Assembly: GCF_028736925.1 (NCBI RefSeq)
Contig: NZ_JAQZAT010000001.1
Span: 310,001 to 374,000, forward strand
DNA: 64,000 nt
Direction: 5' to 3'
From: Flavivirga sp. 57AJ16
GTDB lineage: Bacteria > Bacteroidota > Bacteroidia > Flavobacteriales > Flavobacteriaceae
The notes beneath the pieces were generated by a model. That model was given only the letters and a program-made list of their open reading frames with translations. It was not told the origin of the DNA and made no database searches. The position numbers and the translations under genes were made by a program. Shown one piece after another: positions 25,426 through 34,486 of this stretch. Numbering within the stretch: the first letter of the stretch is position 1; each line of letters begins with the position of its first letter.

Positions 25426-27714
25426 ATGGATCATAATATATATTTACTAATGCTGATTGCCATTACAGTTTTAGCAGTTGCTGATATTGTTGTTGGTGTA
25501 AGTAACGATGCTATAAATTTCCTAAACTCAGCCATTGGCTCTAAGGCCATTTCTATGCGAACTATTATGATAGTTGCCAGTTTAGGTATATTTATTGGAG
25601 CTGTTTTCTCAAGCGGCATGATGGAAGTTGCTCGTAAAGGGATCTTCGTTCCGGCCATGTTTAACTTTGAAGAAATCATGTATATTTTTATGGCAGTAAT
25701 GATTACAGATATATTACTGTTAGATTTCTTTAATACAATAGGATTACCAACATCTACCACAGTTTCTATCGTTTTTAACTTATTAGGTGCCGCTGTGGTC
25801 ATGTCATTAATAAAGGTCACTGCCTCAGATTCTCAAACTTTTGCCGACCTGGGAGATTATATAAATACAAAGAAAGCTTTTGAAATTATTCGAGGTATTT
25901 TAATGTCTGTTTTCATTGCTTTTACCGTTGGGGCTCTAGTGCAATGGATCTCTCGTTTAGTTTTCACCTTTCATTATGAGAAAAAAATAAAAAATTTCGG
26001 TGCTATATTTGGTGGTATTTCTTTAGCTGCCATCACCTACTTTATCTTTTTAAAAGGATTAAAAGGAACCCCATATTATAAAGACCTTAAAGGGCTTCTT
26101 GAAGGCAATGAGTTATTTATAATATGTGGCAGTTTAGTTTTTTGGACTTTGTTTTCCTATGGATTCCAAAAGGTATTCAAAAAAACGATCTTACTTTTTG
26201 TCATTGCTGTTGGTACTTTTGGTCTAGCACTGGCTTTCTCCGGAAATGATTTAGTTAACTTTATTGGTGTACCTATGGCAGCCTATCATTCTTATGAAGC
26301 ATGGGTGGCTTCTGGTGTTGATGCTTCCTTGTTTTCAATGGAAGTCCTTGATAAAAAAGTACCTGCCGAGCCATTATTACTATTCATATCTGGTGGCATT
26401 ATGGTATTAACGCTATGGTTTTCCAAGAAAGCTAAGACTGTTGCAGAAACTGAAATAAGCTTATCTAACCAAGGAGAAACACATGAAAAATTCGAACCAA
26501 ATATGTTATCAAGAAGTGTTGTAAAAGCATCATCTTGGCTTTCTGATATGTTTGGCAATATGGTACCTGTATCTACTCAAGAAAAAATAGGCAAGAGTTT
26601 TGAAAAACCAAATACAGCTGCATTGAGAAAAGACCAAAGTGTTGATGCTCCTGCTTTTGATATGATTAGGGCTTCTGTAAACTTAATGGTTGCAGGTGTA
26701 CTTATTGCTATTGCAACATCAATGAAACTACCTTTGTCTACAACCTATGTAACATTTATGGTAGCCATGGGGACATCGTTTGCAGATCGTGCTTGGGGAA
26801 GAGAAAGTGCGGTTTATAGAGTTGCTGGTGTCCTAAACGTTATAGGTGGATGGTTTGGTACTGCGATTGGTGCTTTTGTAGCCGCAGGAATCGTTGTATT
26901 CTTGATTAAATGGAATCCTAGTGTTATGACACCTATATTGTTGTTATTAACTATTATTTTATTAGTTAGAAACTACTTGTCACATAAAAATAGCTCAAAA
27001 AAGATTATTGAGGAAGATAGCCTTATACATGCTGAAAGTAGTTCTATTCAAGGTGTTATTCATGAAAGTGCAAATAATATAGCCAATGTCGTAAAACGTG
27101 GTAACAAAATTTATTCCAGTGCCATTAACGGTTTAGCAAAACAAGATTTAGTTCTATTAAAGAAGAATAAAAAAAACATCGTAAAATTATCTAATGAAAT
27201 TGATGAATTGCGCGACAATATTTTCTATTTCATTAAAAATTTAGATGAATCCAGTGTTGGTGCAAGTAATTTCTACATTAACATATTGGGCTATTTACAA
27301 GACATGACGCAATCTTTAGAATACATTTCCAAAGTAAGTCATAAACACGTAAATAACAATCACAAGAAATTAAAGTTCAACCAAATTAAAGAACTTAAAC
27401 AAATCGATCAGTATCTTGAGTCTTTATTTAACAATACAAAAAAAGCTTTTGACTCTCAATCTTTTGAGCAAATCGGTGCTATTTTAGATAACAAAAATGA
27501 AGTTTTTAATCTAGTTACCGAAAAAATACAAATACAAGTAGAGCGAACTAGAACTGAAGAATCCAGTCCAAAAAACACCACTTTATATTTCAGTCTCCTT
27601 TTAGAAACAAAAGATCTATTAACGGCAACTATGAATCTCTTAGAAGAATATCATAATGCTCACGATAGTTCTGTAGCACCTGCAACTCTTGCAAGTCTAG
27701 AAGAAGAAGAATAG
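25426..27714 (+). CDS. PiT-family phosphate transporter fused to a PhoU-like domain
   Basis: 762 residues. The membrane part (about 1-530) has PiT hallmarks: ADIVVGVSNDAINFLNSAIGS-like sequence near the N-terminus, FNTIGLPTSTTVSIVFNLLGA and in the second half MKLPLSTTYVTFMVAMGTSFADRAWGRESAVYRVAGV. It predicts about ten membrane helices with a large central loop. The C-terminal 200 residues are soluble and helical (HESANNIANVVKRGNKIYSS, LRDNIFYFIKNLDESSV), resembling PhoU-like four-helix domains. It would import inorganic phosphate across the inner membrane after entry through the neighbouring porin. Confidence 0.9.
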   Translation: MDHNIYLLMLIAITVLAVADIVVGVSNDAINFLNSAIGSKAISMRTIMIVASLGIFIGAVFSSGMMEVARKGIFVPAMFNFEEIMYIFMAVMITDILLLDFFNTIGLPTSTTVSIVFNLLGAAVVMSLIKVTASDSQTFADLGDYINTKKAFEIIRGILMSVFIAFTVGALVQWISRLVFTFHYEKKIKNFGAIFGGISLAAITYFIFLKGLKGTPYYKDLKGLLEGNELFIICGSLVFWTLFSYGFQKVFKKTILLFVIAVGTFGLALAFSGNDLVNFIGVPMAAYHSYEAWVASGVDASLFSMEVLDKKVPAEPLLLFISGGIMVLTLWFSKKAKTVAETEISLSNQGETHEKFEPNMLSRSVVKASSWLSDMFGNMVPVSTQEKIGKSFEKPNTAALRKDQSVDAPAFDMIRASVNLMVAGVLIAIATSMKLPLSTTYVTFMVAMGTSFADRAWGRESAVYRVAGVLNVIGGWFGTAIGAFVAAGIVVFLIKWNPSVMTPILLLLTIILLVRNYLSHKNSSKKIIEEDSLIHAESSSIQGVIHESANNIANVVKRGNKIYSSAINGLAKQDLVLLKKNKKNIVKLSNEIDELRDNIFYFIKNLDESSVGASNFYINILGYLQDMTQSLEYISKVSHKHVNNNHKKLKFNQIKELKQIDQYLESLFNNTKKAFDSQSFEQIGAILDNKNEVFNLVTEKIQIQVERTRTEESSPKNTTLYFSLLLETKDLLTATMNLLEEYHNAHDSSVAPATLASLEEEE

Positions 27715-27735
27715 AAAAAGAAAGTATCTCAAGCG

Positions 27736-28095
27736 AAAAGAGGCTGTCTGAAAAGTGTCATTCTGAATATTACCGAGAAACAAAATATATTTTGTTAAGA
27801 AGGAGCAGCGAAGCTGTGAAGAATCTCTTAAAAACATAATATATAGAATTACAAAACAATAAGATTCTTCGCTATGCTCTGAATGACATTGCCCCCAAAC
27901 AAAACAAAGCCGCCATGTCATTCAGAAGGAGGCACGACTGAAGAATCTAAAAACTCTCTTTAGTCTCTTTGGCTGGTACATAAACATAATTATCTTTTGC
28001 TTTCATTCGACCCTATCATGATGAGATTCTTCGCTGTGAGATTCTTCACTTCGTTCTGAATGACAAAACATATTACTTTTCAGACAGCCTCTTTT
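27736..28095. mobile_element. 360-bp element with perfect 21-bp inverted ends
   Basis: The ends 27736-27756 (AAAAGAGGCTGTCTGAAAAG...) and 28075-28095 are exact inverted copies over 21 bp. Inside are direct and inverted pieces of the dispersed repeat that recurs near 52 and 60 kb (GAAGAATCT, GAATGACA, GGAGGCACGACTGAAG). No reading frame. Together with downstream sequence it fills the 550-bp gap after the PiT gene; the outer hairpin followed by T-rich sequence may also terminate transcription. Confidence 0.65.
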
Positions 28096-28137
28096 GTTTC
28101 CCTCAGTTGAATGGTATCATACAAAATATAACCTAAC

Positions 28138-28174
28138 ACCAAATAAACTTCAAAATAACTGGTTAAATCCGTTT
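28138..28174. repeat. 37-bp repeat shared with 38517-38553
   Basis: The stretch beginning ACCAAATAAACTTCAAAATA and ending AAATCCGTTT is identical at 28138-28174 and 38517-38553. At the second site it is the left end of an ATACCAAAT element, so this is probably a truncated copy of that family. Confidence 0.65.
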
Positions 28175-28195
28175 CTATTTTCTTTAGATGAGATA

Positions 28196-28225
28196 TAAAA
28201 CAAAAAGCACCCTAAAAAGGGTGCT
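28196..28225 (-). terminator. Terminator of nrdA
   Basis: In minus-strand RNA AGCACCC pairs with GGGUGCU around a UUUUUA loop (28206-28225) and is followed by UUUUGUUUU. It lies 40 bp after the nrdA stop codon. Confidence 0.8.
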
Positions 28226-28264
28226 CTGCGCCTGATAAATCTATTTTTCAAATGAACTTATTAG

Positions 28265-30748
28265 TTAAGATCCACACATCAAGCAATCATCGCCTTCTCC
28301 AGCTTTCGCCTGAGCAATGAGAGCTTTCATTTCCTCTGCAGTCATGGGCTCAACTTCTGGCACATTCTGTTTTGCAAATTTCTCTGCATTTTTAGCCGCT
28401 ACCTGTTTCTTTTTTGCCTGTTCTTGTTGCAAATTAACATCATTAACCTCTACAACTTCGGCTACTGGTTCTTCTTTCTTAGTCGTTTTTAAGGTAAACT
28501 TAATAGCATCTACAGCACTTTTAGTACGCAAGTAATACATACCTGTTTTTAAACCGCTTTTCCATGCATAAAAGTGCATGGATGTTAGTTTAGCCATAGT
28601 AGCGCCTTCTAAGAATAAGTTAAGCGATTGTGATTGATCTATAAAGTAACCTCTTTGACGGGACATATCTATAATATCTTTCATACTTAACTCCCAAACC
28701 GTTTTATACAAATCTTTAATATCTTGAGGAATGATATCAATGCCTTGTACCGAACCATTGGCCCTCATAATGTCCTGCTTTAAATTTTCATTCCAAAGCC
28801 CAAGGTCGACTAAATCTTCCAATAAATGTTTATTGACCACAATAAACTCCCCAGATAATACACGACGTGTATAAATATTAGAAGTATAGGGTTCAAAACA
28901 TTCATTGTTTCCAAGAATTTGAGACGTTGATGCTGTTGGCATAGGGGCAACCAATAACGAGTTGCGCACACCATGTTTAAGCACTTGCTTACGTAGCTTC
29001 TCCCAGTCCCAATTGCCACTTAATTCTTCATCCTTTAAATTCCATAAGTTATGTTGAAACATACCTTTACTTATTGGAGAGCCTTTGTAGGTTTGGTAAG
29101 GCCCATCAACTTTCGCTTCTTCCATACTTGCAGTGACTGCTGCATAGTAAAGTGTTTCGAAAATATCCTGATTTAACTTTTTAGCTTCTGCACTGGTAAA
29201 AGGCATACGCAATTGTATAAAAGTATCTGCCAATCCTTGAACTCCTAAACCAATTGGTCTGTGGCGCATGTTAGAATTTTCGGCTTCTTTTACTGGATAA
29301 TAATTTCTATCGATGACTCTATTTAAGTTTTTAGTAACTCGTTTAGTTATGCGGAATAGTTCTTTATGATCGAATTCTCCGTTTTTAACAAACATTGGTA
29401 ACGCAATAGACGCCAAATTACATACTGCAACCTCATCTGGAGAGGTATATTCTAAAATCTCTGTACATAAATTTGAAGAACGAATGGTTCCTAAATTTTG
29501 TTGATTGGATTTACGATTTGCTGCATCTTTATAAAGCATATAAGGGGTCCCTGTTTCAATTTGAGATTCTAATATTTTTTCCCAAAGGTCACGCGCTTTT
29601 ATTGTCTTTCTGCCCTTGCCTTCTGCTTCATACTTTAAATATAAGGCTTCAAAGTCCTCACTATGTTTCTCATCCAGGCCAGGACATTCGTTAGGACACA
29701 TTAAGGTCCAATCGCCATTTTCTTCAACACGTTTCATAAATAAATCTGAAATCCACATGGCATAGAACAAATCACGAGCACGCATTTCTTCTTTACCATG
29801 GTTTTTCTTTAAATCTAGGAAATCAAAAATATCTGCATGCCAAGTTTCTAAATAAATAGCAAAACTTCCTTTACGTTTTCCGCCTCCTTGGTCTACATAA
29901 CGCGCCGTATCATTAAATACACGAAGCATAGGCACAATACCATTACTCGTACCGTTAGTACCTGCTATATAACTACCGGTGGCACGCACATTGTGCATAG
30001 CCAAACCTATACCTCCTGCAGATTGCGAAATCTTGGCTGTTTGTTTTAAAGTGTCATAAATACCATCTATACTGTCTTCTTTCATTGTTAAAAGAAAACA
30101 AGACGACATTTGCGGTTTTGGTGTACCTGCATTAAAAAGTGTTGGTGTAGCGTGTGTAAAATATTTTTTAGACATTAACTCATAGGTTTCAATGGCCGCA
30201 TCTAAATCATTTAAATGAATTCCTATGGAGACACGCATAAGCATATGTTGAGGGCGCTCGGCTATTTCACCATTCAATTTTAAAAGATACGAACGCTCTA
30301 AGGTTTTAAAACCAAAATAATCATAACCAAAATCACGATTATAAATAATGGTAGAGTCCAGACGCTCTTTATTTGCCATAATCACTTCATACACATCGTC
30401 TGCTAAAAGTGGCGCATATTTGCCCGTTCTTGGATTTACATATTTGTGTAAATCTTCCATAACATCGCTAAATGTCTTTTTGGTGTTTTTATGTAAGTTA
30501 GAAACAGAAATACGTGCAGCTAAACGTGCATAGTCTGGATGCGCCGTAGTCATAGTTGCTGCAATCTCTGCCGCAAGATTATCAAGTTCGCTCGTGGTAA
30601 CGCCATCGTATACCCCTTCAATAACGCGCATTGTTACTTTTAATGGGTCAACTAATTCGTTTAGACCGTAACATAATTTTCTCACTCTGGCCGTGATTTT
30701 GTCGAACATGATCTGCTCTTTTCTGCCGTCTCTTTTTATTACATACAT
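28265..30748 (-). CDS. nrdA: Class I ribonucleotide reductase large subunit
   Basis: 827 residues. It reduces ribonucleoside diphosphates to deoxyribonucleotides together with NrdB. An N-terminal ATP-cone (about 1-90, [18 protein letters not shown]) gives allosteric control. The catalytic barrel has SSNLCTEI and [17 protein letters not shown], which hold the active Cys residues, and [12 protein letters not shown]. The C-terminal CLMCGS is the Cys pair that recycles the active site by thioredoxin or glutaredoxin. The form resembles the eukaryote-like class Ia enzymes. A lysine- and acid-rich linker precedes the tail. nrdB lies 203 bp upstream on the same strand. Confidence 0.95.
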   Translation of the reverse strand: MYVIKRDGRKEQIMFDKITARVRKLCYGLNELVDPLKVTMRVIEGVYDGVTTSELDNLAAEIAATMTTAHPDYARLAARISVSNLHKNTKKTFSDVMEDLHKYVNPRTGKYAPLLADDVYEVIMANKERLDSTIIYNRDFGYDYFGFKTLERSYLLKLNGEIAERPQHMLMRVSIGIHLNDLDAAIETYELMSKKYFTHATPTLFNAGTPKPQMSSCFLLTMKEDSIDGIYDTLKQTAKISQSAGGIGLAMHNVRATGSYIAGTNGTSNGIVPMLRVFNDTARYVDQGGGKRKGSFAIYLETWHADIFDFLDLKKNHGKEEMRARDLFYAMWISDLFMKRVEENGDWTLMCPNECPGLDEKHSEDFEALYLKYEAEGKGRKTIKARDLWEKILESQIETGTPYMLYKDAANRKSNQQNLGTIRSSNLCTEILEYTSPDEVAVCNLASIALPMFVKNGEFDHKELFRITKRVTKNLNRVIDRNYYPVKEAENSNMRHRPIGLGVQGLADTFIQLRMPFTSAEAKKLNQDIFETLYYAAVTASMEEAKVDGPYQTYKGSPISKGMFQHNLWNLKDEELSGNWDWEKLRKQVLKHGVRNSLLVAPMPTASTSQILGNNECFEPYTSNIYTRRVLSGEFIVVNKHLLEDLVDLGLWNENLKQDIMRANGSVQGIDIIPQDIKDLYKTVWELSMKDIIDMSRQRGYFIDQSQSLNLFLEGATMAKLTSMHFYAWKSGLKTGMYYLRTKSAVDAIKFTLKTTKKEEPVAEVVEVNDVNLQQEQAKKKQVAAKNAEKFAKQNVPEVEPMTAEEMKALIAQAKAGEGDDCLMCGS

Positions 30749-30951
30749 ATTTATTACACTTTTTAGGTTTTCTGATACACCTTCAGAAAATTGGTTAGAT
30801 TATTATTCCAAAATTTAGTTCTAATGATTAATTAGACAAAAATCAGTTGTTTAGGTTACTTTAATAAAAGGCTATTAATTTTCCATTTATAATGGAAATG
30901 TCATTTTAATCGAATTTTCAAAACGGGGCTCTTTGAAAACTAGGGGCTCAA

Positions 30952-31932
30952 TTAAAAATCGGCGTCAAAACTGAATTTGTCCTTTTCTTCTTCCTTATTA
31001 AGGACACCCGCTTTTTGATATTCGGATACACGTTTCTCAAAGAAATTAGTTTTTCCTTGTAGAGAAATCATATCCATAAAATCAAATGGGTTTGCTGTAT
31101 TGTATTCTTTTTCGCAGCCTAATTCGCTTAACAATCTATCTGTTACAAATTCTAAATATTGTACCATCAAAACCGCATTCATACCAATTAAACTTGCCGG
31201 TAAGGATTCTGTTATAAATTCGCGTTCAATATCTAAAGCATCCACTAATATTTCTCTAATACGAGATTTAGGCACTTTATTTATTAAATGTTCATTATGT
31301 AAATGCACCGCAAAATCGCAGTGAACACCTTCATCTCGAGATATTAGCTCATTAGAAAATGTTAAGCCGGGCATTAATCCTCTCTTTTTTAACCAAAAGA
31401 TAGAACAAAATGCTCCAGAAAAGAAAATACCTTCAACTGCTGCAAATGCGATTAAACGCTCTGCAAAACTTGGAGATTCAATCCATTTTAAAGCCCAATC
31501 TGCTTTCTTTTTAATAGCAGGAAAGTTTTCAATAGCATTAAATAACAGGTCCTTTTCTTTTTCGTCTTTTACATACGTATCTATTAAAAGTGAATATGTT
31601 TCACTATGAATATTTTCCATCATGATTTGAAATCCGTAAAAGAATTTCGCCTCACTATACTGTACTTCGTTAACAAAGTTCTCAGCTAAATTTTCGTTTA
31701 CAATACCATCACTTGCAGCAAAAAATGCCAAAATGTGCTTTATAAAATAGCGCTCATCATCATTAAGCTTTGTAGCCCAATCTGTAAGATCTTGATGTAA
31801 ATCAATTTCTTCTGCAGTCCAGAAACTAGCTTCCGATTTTTTATACCATTCCCAAATATCATGGTGTTGAATTGGAAAAATAACAAAACGATCTTTGTTT
31901 TCTTGTAGAATCGGTTCTATAGTCTGAGACAT
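30952..31932 (-). CDS. nrdB: Class I ribonucleotide reductase small subunit
   Basis: 326 residues. It houses the diiron-tyrosyl radical cofactor. The block [16 protein letters not shown] (105-120) contains Glu106 and His109 as iron ligands and Tyr113 as the radical tyrosine by comparison with eukaryote-like R2; [12 protein letters not shown] and the later SRDEGVH supply further ligands. Because the Tyr is present, this is a radical-Tyr class Ia type rather than a Tyr-less class Ic. The acidic C-terminus (FSFDADF) is the usual NrdA-binding tail. The gene order nrdB-nrdA is the reverse of E. coli. Confidence 0.95.
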   Translation of the reverse strand: MSQTIEPILQENKDRFVIFPIQHHDIWEWYKKSEASFWTAEEIDLHQDLTDWATKLNDDERYFIKHILAFFAASDGIVNENLAENFVNEVQYSEAKFFYGFQIMMENIHSETYSLLIDTYVKDEKEKDLLFNAIENFPAIKKKADWALKWIESPSFAERLIAFAAVEGIFFSGAFCSIFWLKKRGLMPGLTFSNELISRDEGVHCDFAVHLHNEHLINKVPKSRIREILVDALDIEREFITESLPASLIGMNAVLMVQYLEFVTDRLLSELGCEKEYNTANPFDFMDMISLQGKTNFFEKRVSEYQKAGVLNKEEEKDKFSFDADF

Positions 31933-32225
31933 TGTTTCTTTAAATTTTTATAAAATATTGGACGAAAATTTCTTTCGATTTGGGAGTAACAAAGATTGAA
32001 AATAGAAGTTAAAAATGAAAGGTATAGTTATAAACATTGTCAACAAGTTTTTAACAAAAGTTAGCAAATCACCTCTTTTAAAGATAATCCTACAAATAAT
32101 TAAAATGTTGATTATCAATTATTTATACAAACAACTATTGGCTTAAGCCCTATAGAACAAGCGTTCTTTGTTTACAAAAAATGTTAAGATTAGGAAAGTC
32201 ATATTTTAAAAAACCGAAATAAATT

Positions 32226-32798
32226 TTAGTTTGTTTTTCTGGAATTTGCCACCTTTTCTAATGCCATATACCAATCTTCTCCAAATTTTCTAATTAAGGC
32301 TTCTTTTACAAATTTATAGATAGGTATTTGCAATTCCTTTCCTAACGCACAGGCATCATCACAAATTTGCCATTTGTGGTAATTGATCGCCGAAAATTCA
32401 CTATAATCCTGAACTCTTATAGGGTATAAATGGCAAGACACTGGTTTTTTCCAAGAAATCTGACCTTGGTTATAGGCTTCTTCAATGCCACAAAGTGCTA
32501 CTTTTTTTTCGTCAAAAATAACATAAGCACAATCCGCCCCATTAATTAAAGGGGTTTCCAGTTCACCGTCCTCAGTAGTTGTGTATACACCTTGAGATTC
32601 GATAGCATCTATACCTTCTTTACGCAAAAAGGGTTTTACTTTAGGGTATATCCCTTCAAGTATTTTAGCCTCGTCTGCATCCAAGGGCGCCCCTGCATCT
32701 CCATCAATACAACACGCTCCCTTACAAGCCGAAAGGTTACACATGAAATCCTTCTCGATAATATCTTCGGATACTATAGTTTTTCCTAATTGAAACAT
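32226..32798 (-). CDS. DUF3109 family cysteine-cluster protein
   Basis: 190 residues. Matches DUF3109, related to the YkgJ-type cysteine clusters: FMCNLSACKGACCIDGDAG (about 18-36), CAYVIFDEKKVALCGIEEAY, KPVSCHLYPIRV and CDDACALG. The eight or so conserved cysteines suggest zinc or Fe-S binding. Function unknown. A consensus -7 element (TATTTTTG, minus strand 32810-32803) ends only 4 nt before this ATG, so translation may start at the first base of the mRNA. Confidence 0.8.
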   Translation of the reverse strand: MFQLGKTIVSEDIIEKDFMCNLSACKGACCIDGDAGAPLDADEAKILEGIYPKVKPFLRKEGIDAIESQGVYTTTEDGELETPLINGADCAYVIFDEKKVALCGIEEAYNQGQISWKKPVSCHLYPIRVQDYSEFSAINYHKWQICDDACALGKELQIPIYKFVKEALIRKFGEDWYMALEKVANSRKTN

Positions 32799-32802
32799 CG
32801 TG

Positions 32803-32810
32803 CAAAAATA
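32803..32810 (-). promoter_or_regulatory. Promoter -7 element 4 nt before the DUF3109 ATG
   Basis: Minus-strand TATTTTTG, an exact TAnnTTTG. The gap to the ATG is 4 nt, the same as at hflX (50741-50748) and the 50787 gene (50775-50782). Confidence 0.5.
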
Positions 32811-32889
32811 GACAATCTTAAGAATTATTTAATGCAATAATTTGATATTTAATACCGAACTTTGCCCGCAAACTTAATAACCAAAAAAA

Positions 32890-33477
32890 ATGCAATTAAA
32901 CTTTAAAGAAATCTTTACGGCTTTTATGGTATTATTTGCCGTTATAGATATTATTGGAAGTATTCCGATAATAATAGATTTACGAAAAAAAGCGGGACAT
33001 ATACAGAGCGAAAAAGCCTCTGTAATAGCAGGTATCATACTTGTTTTGTTCCTCTTTTTAGGAAAAAGTATTTTAAATCTCATTGGTATTGATGTAAACT
33101 CATTTGCTGTAGCTGGATCTTTTATTTTGTTTTTCATTGCTTTGGAAATGATTCTAGGAATTACCTTGTACAAACAGGAAGAAAGCACGGCTATGACAAC
33201 AGCCGTATTTCCTTTAGCTTTTCCGTTAATTGCTGGGCCTGGGAGCTTAACAACCTTGCTATCGTTGAGAGCCGAATTTAGAACTGAAAATATTGTTGTT
33301 GCCGTAATAATGAATGTTATTATTATTTTTATAGTGCTTAAAACATCTGCCAGAATAGAACGCCTTATTGGGCAAAACGGCATAAATATAATACGTAAGG
33401 TATTTGGGGTGGTTTTATTAGCCATTGCGGTTAAGCTGTTTGCCCATAATATTAAAGCCTTATTTGAAGTTACATAA
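32890..33477 (+). CDS. MarC family integral membrane protein
   Basis: 195 residues with about six hydrophobic segments. Family blocks: FAVIDIIGSIPIIIDL (about 18-33), FVLFLFLGKSIL-like segment, ALEMILGI and AFPLIAGPGSLTTLL (about 112-126), which match the MarC/NAAT group. The MarC name comes from an antibiotic-resistance locus where it proved not to be the cause; the substrate is unknown. The following small membrane gene starts 12 bp later and is probably co-transcribed. Confidence 0.85.
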   Translation: MQLNFKEIFTAFMVLFAVIDIIGSIPIIIDLRKKAGHIQSEKASVIAGIILVLFLFLGKSILNLIGIDVNSFAVAGSFILFFIALEMILGITLYKQEESTAMTTAVFPLAFPLIAGPGSLTTLLSLRAEFRTENIVVAVIMNVIIIFIVLKTSARIERLIGQNGINIIRKVFGVVLLAIAVKLFAHNIKALFEVT

Positions 33478-33489
33478 ACACTATTTAGA

Positions 33490-33693
33490 ATGAAATACTT
33501 AACGATTATTATAAGCATTATTGCCTTAGGGCTCATGATTTTCAACTTCACAAAAGTAGACTTTAACGCTCCTTTTAAAGATGAGAGCTTAATTGCTTTA
33601 ATTACGATTGTAGCATCCCTGTGCGTTATCCTTATGATGCTTATTTTAAGGGTCTCTAAACGTATTGAGCAAAAAATAAAAGAGCGCAACTAA
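33490..33693 (+). CDS. Small two-helix membrane protein next to marC-like gene
   Basis: 67 residues with two hydrophobic helices (3-20 and 36-54) joined by a short acidic loop, and a basic tail (RVSKRIEQKIKERN). No family recognised. The tight 12-bp spacing after the MarC gene suggests a joint transcript and perhaps a joint role. Its stop codon abuts an ATACCAATT mini-element. Confidence 0.6.
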   Translation: MKYLTIIISIIALGLMIFNFTKVDFNAPFKDESLIALITIVASLCVILMMLILRVSKRIEQKIKERN

Positions 33694-33746
33694 TACCAAT
33701 TAAACTTCAAAAAGACACATGTATAATTTTAAAATTCAATTGGTAT
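33693..33746. repeat. 54-bp ATACCAATT mini-element
   Basis: ATACCAATT at 33693-33701 and AATTGGTAT at 33738-33746 frame a 54-bp element that fills the whole gap between the small membrane gene and the oxidoreductase, ending one base before the ATG at 33748. Confidence 0.6.
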
Positions 33747-33747
33747 A

Positions 33748-34356
33748 ATGTACGATACCTTAATTATTGGAGGAGGTGCTGCGGGTCTGTCTTGCGCTTT
33801 GGTTTTAGGCTCTGCTAAAAACAAGTCTTTTGCTAAGAATAAACGTATTGGCATCATTGCGCATCAAAAAACATCACACCTTCAAACCGCTTTGTTTAAT
33901 AACGTATTGGGAGTGGCTCCCAAAACTACCGGAGCTTCTATTTTAAAAAATGGAAAAGAGCAATTAACAAGCTTATACCCGCATGTTGATCAGATTGAAA
34001 AAGAAAAAGTCTTACAACTATCAAAACTTGAAGACCTCTTTAAAATAGAAACCAATAAAAACACTTATACGGCAAAAATTGTTGTTATTGCTGTTGGTTA
34101 TACAAACTTAATGACAATTAAAGGACTTGAGCATTACGTGGACACTCACCCAAGAAGTGCTATTGAAAAAAATCGTATTTGGTTAAAAAACACAGATCAT
34201 TTAATTGAAGAAAATCTATATGTTGCTGGCACACTAGCTGGATGGCGTAGTCAGTTTGCCATAGCTTCTGGTAGTGGTTCGCATGTGGCTACCGATATTT
34301 TAACGCTTTGGAATGACGGGAAAGATACTAAGGTGCATGATAAGATTGACGTTTAA
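33748..34356 (+). CDS. Short FAD-dependent oxidoreductase of thioredoxin-reductase type
   Basis: 202 residues. N-terminal dinucleotide-binding motif IIGGGAAGLSCALVLGSA (5-22) and a C-terminal block NLYVAGTLAGWRSQFAIASGSGSHVATDIL that resembles the FAD-contacting end of thioredoxin reductases. The NAD(P)H domain and the CxxC redox pair of true thioredoxin reductase are absent, so the protein is a single-domain FAD binder, either a compact family or a degenerate one. No partner enzyme is visible. Start codon lies one base after a mini-repeat. Confidence 0.7.
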   Translation: MYDTLIIGGGAAGLSCALVLGSAKNKSFAKNKRIGIIAHQKTSHLQTALFNNVLGVAPKTTGASILKNGKEQLTSLYPHVDQIEKEKVLQLSKLEDLFKIETNKNTYTAKIVVIAVGYTNLMTIKGLEHYVDTHPRSAIEKNRIWLKNTDHLIEENLYVAGTLAGWRSQFAIASGSGSHVATDILTLWNDGKDTKVHDKIDV

Positions 34357-34486
34357 TCGAAAAAATCGATTAGGTGTACCTTTACTTTCGTGAAGTAGGC
34401 ACTCTTATTATCCTTACATGGTTTATTGAGATTCTGTAAAATAGGTATGTTTATAAAAAAACCATTGAAGGAGATGATGAGGCTGA

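Noticed and set aside
27697-27921. 74-residue frame (minus) after the PiT gene
   Set aside because: Consists of the inverted-repeat element and translates repeat modules.
32874-33689. 271-residue open frame on the minus strand opposite the marC-like gene
   Set aside because: Low-complexity Ile/Lys/Thr-rich translation antisense to a clear MarC family gene and its small neighbour; an overlap artefact.
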